Source: Buddleja alternifolia (taxonomy: Eukaryota > Streptophyta > Magnoliopsida > Lamiales > Scrophulariaceae). Taken from it: a stretch of DNA of 64,000 bases. The notes under the pieces were generated by a model, which saw only the letters and a program-made list of their open reading frames with translations, was not told where the DNA came from and ran no database searches. Below are positions 58,230 to 64,000 of this stretch, piece after piece. The position numbers were made by a program, and so were the translations under genes. The stretch is from NCBI GenBank assembly GCA_019426215.1, contig CM033403.1, positions 1,307,001 to 1,371,000 of the forward strand, given 5' to 3'. Position 1 is the first letter of the stretch. Each line of letters opens with the position of its first letter.

Positions 58230-58511
58230 ACAGACTGAGAACTTTGATTTGGGAGATATTTGGAGGATTTCCAGTGAACATTGAGAGTGCAACCCCAATT
58301 TGGCTAGAGAAAACCAACTCAGTTGCTGACGCTTTAGCCAAGCAAGGAGATATATAGCCTTGAACATGATTTTATGGTGTCTATGACTCTATATATACTC
58401 TGTTTTATTTTCCCATTGAGTACTCTAGACTTGCTATTATTGTTTGTATTAAGACTGTTTCCCTCAAGCAATGAAGTTTCGTGTTTTCCTTATAAAAATA
58501 AAAATAAAAAG
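58230..58511 (+). pseudogene. LINE 3' fragment: RNase H C-terminus and A-rich tail
   Basis: The plus-strand frame from about 58234 reads RTLIWEIFGGFPVNI, then WLEKTNSVADALAKQGDI and stop at 58357. NxVADxLAKxG is the C-terminal hallmark of the RNase H-like domain of plant LINEs. About 150 bases of 3' UTR follow, ending in ATAAAAATAAAAATAAAAA. It is strongly 5'-truncated, as usual for LINE insertions. It is in the opposite orientation to the LINE remnant at 52250-53364. Confidence 0.75.
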
Positions 58512-58618
58512 ATGACCACACAAACCTTCTAAGATCATGGAATTACACAATTTTAGCAATATGTAAAAACTTTGAAAAGGTTGAGGGAAAATATTTTGAA
58601 TGAGTGGGATGATTTTTT

Positions 58619-60460
58619 TGTTAAGCACTGTGCCCTAAAAATCCAATTATATGAAATGTTTATATTCATTTATGAAATTGATCTTTATTACTTTTGTTGC
58701 AAGTTATAAATATTATAGAAATCGTACCATAAGATAGACGTAGTCAATATAACATATGATAATCCAAATGGAAGTGTTGTTCCATGTTGGATTATATGCG
58801 TCATATGTTATTATAAATGGGTTTTAGTCGGTGATAAGAATGAGCGTCTTATCTGCTAAAGACTATAATATACTATATTCGATGATTTGTCTTAATCATG
58901 AGAATGAGGATTCCATATATAGTATATTCGTGTAAATCAATGAGATTGAAACACTGAACCGAACCAATTGAATTATTTAATTTTGGCGGCTATCGAAAAT
59001 AAATAATTTGTGCAACAACTCTAAATCTTATGATTGTCGTGGACTAATGCATCTAGTGTATATTACTTCGATGTATTCAGAAGTGAGGTCTTTGGTGGCC
59101 AATATACTTTATACATTGGGTAATTGCATGAAATGTGATAATAAAGGATATTCATAAGGAATCTATAATCTCCACGAGAGACACGAAATATCCCCTTTAA
59201 TAGATTTGCAATGTTTGACTATTCTAAAACTTTGGTCAAAGTATTTCATGTAAAGTGTCACTAAAATTAAATGAAAAATGAGATTTTTCGTATGAAAAAT
59301 TGACAATGAACAAATCGGGAATTTCAGGATAAGAGGTGAAGAATAAAATAATAGTAGCACTGAATTTTATTTCATCACGGGTATTTCAATAGAGGAGTTA
59401 ATTGTAATATTCTTAAGTATGAGAACTCTTGAGTAAGTTAATTAATTTTAGAGTACAACAATATTTATTTAGTGGACTAAAATATTGTTAACTGGTAATC
59501 AAATATTATCATGCGATGGTAATTTGATTTGACCCACTTGGACTAGGATTAATTTTTTCCCTAAGGTTCCTTCGCAAGCCTCAAATAGAAACTCGATTTA
59601 TAAATACTAAAGTGTCCATTGGATGGATAGTTTGAACTTAGATGAAAAATAATTGTGGGAAATATCTTTAGAGAAAGATATTTAGATTAAAGTTAAATTA
59701 AATTTATTTTTAAAAAAAGTAGTGGGCGCGTGGGGCCACGCGAGCGTGACAGCCAGCCAGCGTGAACGCGGGCACCACACTCTCACGTGCGCGTGCAGTG
59801 CACGCGCCTCGACTGTTTGAGGGGGCCTGGCCACCCTTGTGGCCTTGAGCCTTGCCCCTCTTCTTTGGTTTACACTTTTCTTTTTGTCCCACATTGGTTT
59901 TTCTCTAAATTCATACCTTTGAAACTGTATAAATACAGATCTTTTGGTAGTTCAAAAAAACGCAACAAAAATTGCATAAGAATTTTATAAGTAATATGCT
60001 TACTTTAGGAAATATACTTGCAAAGTATAAAATTTCTTTTATATTAGTATTATTATCTTGGGAGCCCACACTCTCCAAGTTTGGCGAGGCATTGCGAAGA
60101 AGCTTTAAGGCTTTGCGGTGCGTGAACTCGGTTTCCTCCGACAAGAAGGGGGTGCTTTTTAGTTGCAGTGCATTCCACTGGCTCATTTCGATCTTCGGAG
60201 GAAGGTTGTATTTTCTTATTTTAATTTTTTTATAGCATGCAATTATTTGGTTTTAATTAAATTGTTTAATTAGTTAGTCTTTTTAATTGCTAGCTATAGT
60301 TAACCAATAATTATTAATTAAATTGTTTAATTAATTATCTTTTCCCATTGTGTGTATGATTTAAATTTTTAATATGATGCATGTACGCGATAGAGCTAGA
60401 TTCTTTAGTTAATTCTGCCGCGTACTAATTTGGGGTTATTTTTGAAGTAATTTCCCAACA
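58619..60460 (+). mobile_element. Copia-type solo LTR, TSD TTTTT
   Basis: It starts TGTTAAGCACTGTGCCCTAA and ends GTAATTTCCCAACA, so TGTT...AACA form the short inverted ends. TTTTT flanks both sides, though this is low-complexity. A TATA-like CTGTATAAATACAG lies at 59926-59939, after a GC-rich stretch at 59725-59850. No PBS, polypurine tract or internal domain adjoins it, hence a solo LTR of 1842 bp. The orientation is inferred from the TATA-like box. Confidence 0.7.
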
Positions 60461-61870
60461 TTTTTTTAGGAAATGCAAATTTAATTTATACATAATATGA
60501 TTTAGTGCAATCGCTCAACATATTCTTTCATGCTTCGTTTGGACTGAGTTAAAGAAGTTAATCTATCAGATTTTCGGATAATAGTTGTTTGGAAGATCAA
60601 GAACATTCACAATCTTCATTAATTTATGTATATAGTCGAAGTTTTTTTCTTTGTTTAATTTGTCATATCGGTTATTTTTCATTAACTTTGGATTCAACAA
60701 ATTACTTTACTAGCATACATCTATAAGCGTGTCATGCTCCTACTCTGGCTTATATGAAATACTAATATGTATACGTGGCTTCTTGAGTGCAATCCTAAAA
60801 TCTCTCGGAAGCGTACTATGGGTATTCATGTGAATTTGGTGTGATTTGTTGGTGTGTGCTTGTTTATGTTTTGGAATAATTACACTCACACCCCCTCAAT
60901 AATGGGGTAATTATACAAACCGTCCCTCACTAATTAATAATTACAAAAACCTCCCCTCGATTATGTTTTGGATTGCACGGGCACCACTTGCCAATCTTTT
61001 TGGGCAGATTTTTGATGATATCATCACAATTTTTTTTGACTTTTTACAAAATATCCTTGGTCCAGCCTTGAACAAAAAGCCCAAAAATTTTGAATGTCCA
61101 ATATACCCCAAGGAAATTATATGTAATATATACCTACTTTTTAAGGGGTGTCAATGTAAAATTGACAATCAATGTAACATTTTTATAAATCATGAAAAAA
61201 GTAATAATTAATTATAATTGATAACTTGATTAAAGTTTGTTAATTATTTCAATTTACCTTATTTAATTATTTCGCCTAAATAAAACTAATTATTATCAAT
61301 AATTAATTTTGAAATAAAAAATCAAAAGTATTTAATTGATTTTAGATATTAGTTATTCTATTATTATTTTTTCACCAAAAAAAAGATATTAGTTATTATA
61401 TTCAGAATATAGATATATATATTTATATTCTATTTAATATTATTGAATTTATTTAATTAATTAATTTCAATAAAATATGAATAATTAATTTTATAAATCA
61501 TCAGCTTATTAAATTAATTTTTATTCATAAATTATCAAACTAAGCAAATCACTAATTTTATAAAAAATAACAATAATCATAAATAAATGGGGATTATTAT
61601 CTCATAAAATAACATAAAAATTAAAAACAAATTGTAAAAATATAATTTTTATTCCTTTTTCTTCTTTCTCCCCCACACCCCCCACCTCCCTCCCCCTCCC
61701 CCTCTTCTTCCTGCTTCATCGTCTTCTTCCCCTTTTTTTTCATATATATTATTCCTTTTTCTTCTTTCTCCCCCCCTCCCTCTCCCACTCTCCCTCTTCT
61801 TCTTCTTCTTCCTATATATATATAAATATATTTTTTTCAATACAAAGAGCATCAATTAAGCAACAAAATT
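60461..61870. other. Intergenic with half of a MITE and a pyrimidine tract
   Basis: 60876-61180 begins TAATTACACTCACACCCCCT and continues CCGTCCCTCACTAATTAATA. This resembles the arm of a common plant element, but no second arm is seen. 61200-61640 is extremely AT-rich. 61650-61815 is a C/T-only tract with repeated TTCTTCTTTCTCCCCC, duplicated at 61653-61735 and 61751-61812. No gene. Confidence 0.45.
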
Positions 61871-62036
61871 ATATCTTCTACTGGTACTTTCGGTTCTCAC
61901 AAAGAGCGACGGTCCTGTGGGGGAAGCGGTGGGCCTTTTTCACTCCGCTAGTGGCCGGGGCGACCTTGGTGGTTAGCTACTTGCGCGGCGCCATGCCGCC
62001 GGTGGATTTGCAGGCGGTTTGCTTTGTACGAGCCAT
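61871..62036 (-). pseudogene. Histone H3 pseudogene fragment
   Basis: The minus strand from the ATG at 62036 reads MARTKQTACKSTGGMAPRK, then a stop where glutamine is expected, then LTTKVAPATSGVKKAHRF, TVALCENRKYQ and another stop. This is the H3 N-terminal tail and start of the fold. Visible defects: Arg8 to Cys, Lys14 to Met, a stop at residue 19, loss of about four residues around positions 25-28, and further substitutions. Similarity ends after KYQ, about residue 55 of 135. Ala at the 31-equivalent and Phe at the 41-equivalent point to an H3.1-type parent. The bases before the ATG (AAAACCCTAGAA) look like an authentic plant leader, extending the homology to about 62090. It is not functional. 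Confidence 0.88.
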
Positions 62037-62168
62037 TTCTAGGGTTTTTGATTTGAAGGAATTGATTTGAAACGAGGGAGATGAGATATAGCTGATGATG
62101 TGTGAATATGTATGTGTGTGTTTATATTTGTATAGAGTGTGTGCGTCTGCGATGTGTGTGTGTGTATA

Positions 62169-62425
62169 TCTATACTATTATATAAAGTGAGAGTGACTTA
62201 GAGTAACCATCTTGGACTGTCAAATTTTGGTGAAGCCTTTTCTATTCTAAAAATTTGACAAGTGTCCCATGTATCTTTTTTATGGATTTTATTTCTTATG
62301 TATTTTTAATTTTTATCTTCTCTTTCTATTCTCTTATAGTCTCTCTCCTAATATATTTCTCTCACACGTTATATTCTTTCCTCTCATTTTTCTCTCTTTA
62401 TATGTCTCATTTCATATTTTGTTCT
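62169..62425 (+). mobile_element. Possible Helitron 5' terminus
   Basis: TCTATACTATTATATAAAGT at 62169 matches the usual start of plant Helitrons (TCTATACTATTATA) and follows an A/T-rich target. The 3' end (hairpin plus CTRR) was not found before the LTR at 62426, so the element would be interrupted or truncated. It rests on one terminal motif only. Confidence 0.35.
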
Positions 62426-64000
62426 GTTGGGTTTCGCGATAAATAATATAAACGCAGCAGAAGGATTTCAAAAATTTTATTTTAAAACCCAAAGTTGAAT
62501 TCAATGATCGCATATTCAAATTGAACAATAAATTAACGAATAAAAACTTACTCGTTATTACGAATTTGATGAAGAGTTTTTCTTTCTCCAAAAACTCGAA
62601 ACTTGAAGCTTCCAAATCTTCAATTCTTTATTTGAATTTTCAAATCTTGAACCTTGATTCGAACAACAAAATTACGTCGTCTCAAAATAATGACGCGCGG
62701 ATCAACAACAAACGAAAAATCCCACTTCTTTCTCTAAGAGGGCGATGGCTAGGGTATTAGAGAGGGGAGGAATATTTTCTTCTTTCTTTTCTAGGAGTTA
62801 TGAGAGTTATGATGTTCTCTTACTTGTTCAAAGTCAAAGAGTCCTTATATACCTCATGACTTATTGAACAAGTCAAAACAAAAGAGCCCTAAACTAGGAC
62901 ATCACTTGGACGCCCATTTAGGCCTATTAGGCATCCACTTTGGATGCCTTCTAGAAGCCCGGGATTTGTTTTGCTTAATTAATTTCTTATTTCAATTAAT
63001 AATATATTATATCCAATAAATAAATTAATTAATTAAATAACCAAATTAATTAGATAAATTAATTCATTAATATATTTTCCTAGAAAATTAATTAATAATT
63101 AATCTTATCCATATAATTAATTATTTCATCTAATGAATAATTAATTTTTTAATTTATCCAATAAATTAAAACTCTTAGAAGAAAATAGAAATTCCTTTTT
63201 CATTTTTCTTTGTCGATTATTTAGCGCGACTCTTTATGTTCATTTCGTTTGGCAATGAGAGGAAACCAAATGAAGTGGGTAACACCTAGCCAGTCACATG
63301 GCCCACTTCGTAACCCAAATGAAAACGAATGATAGGATCATTCCGAAACCTTCCAATCGTAAATACCGTATATGTATAAACCCTTTGTTCATGTTTCCCG
63401 GTCAAGTGAGAGTCATGGCTATGTCAAACTCACTGGACTTGACCATATGTATTAACTATAATAATACAAGATCATTGAGATTGATTTAGTGCCTAGCACA
63501 ATCATCTCTTTTGCTTTGGCCAAAAACTTTGATCTCTATTTATCTATAATCACATAGGGTACATTCTCATTCACTTATGAGAGAAAAAAATCCCATATTA
63601 GATATCTGCTAAGACTACCACTTGCCCATCAAGTCCGCATTTCGAGGTCGACCCCACCAACGGGTGAATTGGGTCTAACTACTCTAGTGAAAGACTTGAC
63701 GTCACAAGTGCATCTTCAGCCTGATACTTCAGGTCAAAGGTTCACACATACCTATTACGCATAATCAGTTTTATCATTGACAGTCACAGAGTGAAAACCT
63801 ATGTGATAGAACCGATGCGAGTCGTGTTGGTGCATATCAGTTCCACTGATGTGCCTACAATCTCAATCTCCTACCATCCCGTGATACTAGATAGGCACTC
63901 CCATGTCAGAGCTAAGATTGTACAAGTATTCAAAGTCTTTATTTGCCTATTAAAGACTTCATATAACTTGCGAACTAGTTTTAGTAATCAAGGTCGATCT
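62426..64000 (-). mobile_element. Copia-like LTR, runs off the window
   Basis: It starts on the plus strand with TGTTGGGTTTCGCGATAAAT followed by AATATAAACGCAGCAGAAGG, the complement of a typical Copia LTR 3' end. The interior contains TTAATTAA-rich DNA (62970-63170) and then mixed-composition sequence to the window edge. No PBS or coding domain is reached. The ORFs 62412-62615, 62521-62760 and 63298-63489 are chance. Confidence 0.55.

Noticed and set aside
59682..59990. ORFs in the GC-rich part of the Copia LTR
   Set aside because: Located in the U3/R region of an LTR with no domain and overlapping frames on both strands.

Overview
The window is nuclear DNA of a flowering plant, most likely a eudicot. 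It is AT-rich, and its two genes have GT/AG introns and encode plant proteins: a fatty acyl-CoA reductase of the MALE STERILITY 2 type and a poly(ADP-ribose) glycohydrolase. Almost everything else is transposable-element DNA: Ty3/gypsy elements of the Tat and Athila lineages, Copia-type LTRs, LINE and SINE insertions, and many short terminal-inverted-repeat (TIR) elements. Several of these have target-site duplications (TSDs) that can be read directly. Nothing suggests bacterial or organellar DNA.

Layout. 1-1724: 3' end of an Athila-like gypsy element (+). 1725-4341: 3' end of a Tat-like gypsy element (+) with a 14-unit minisatellite and an antisense ORF remnant. 4345-11066: nested and adjacent TIR elements. 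11730-15268: the FAR gene, 9 exons, 593 codons, apparently intact. 15676-16683: Tat solo LTR with TSD CGAAG. About 18140-21941: Copia-like LTR disrupted by a TIR element carrying rearranged PPR gene pieces. 21942-23430: local satellite-like tandem repeats. 24224-30194: the PARG gene, 5 exons, 526 codons, with three TIR elements packed in intron 4. 31142-35355: more TIR elements, a SINE and a copy of 603 bp of the 22 kb satellite. 35360-39925: 3' part of an Athila-like element on the minus strand with a protease ORF but no reverse transcriptase. 39926-52244: Tat element on the minus strand (LTR, PBS, gag, protease, RT, two RNase H domains, integrase) with a seven-exon plant-mobile-domain (PMD) gene in antisense orientation behind integrase. 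52245-58511: LINE remnants and retroposons. 58619-60460: Copia solo LTR. 61871-62036: histone H3 pseudogene. 62426-64000: edge of another Copia-like LTR.

Only FAR and PARG look functional. They face the same way but are about 9 kb apart and belong to unrelated pathways (pollen-wall lipid alcohols; removal of ADP-ribose polymers). The most interesting object is the Tat element. It carries an antisense, intron-containing PMD gene, its gag-protease and pol-integrase are broken mostly by single-base stop codons that fit cytosine deamination, and it is joined directly to an Athila protease with no 3' LTR of its own. Coordinates of exons and element ends come from reading splice signals, TIRs and TSDs by eye; no alignment or search was run.
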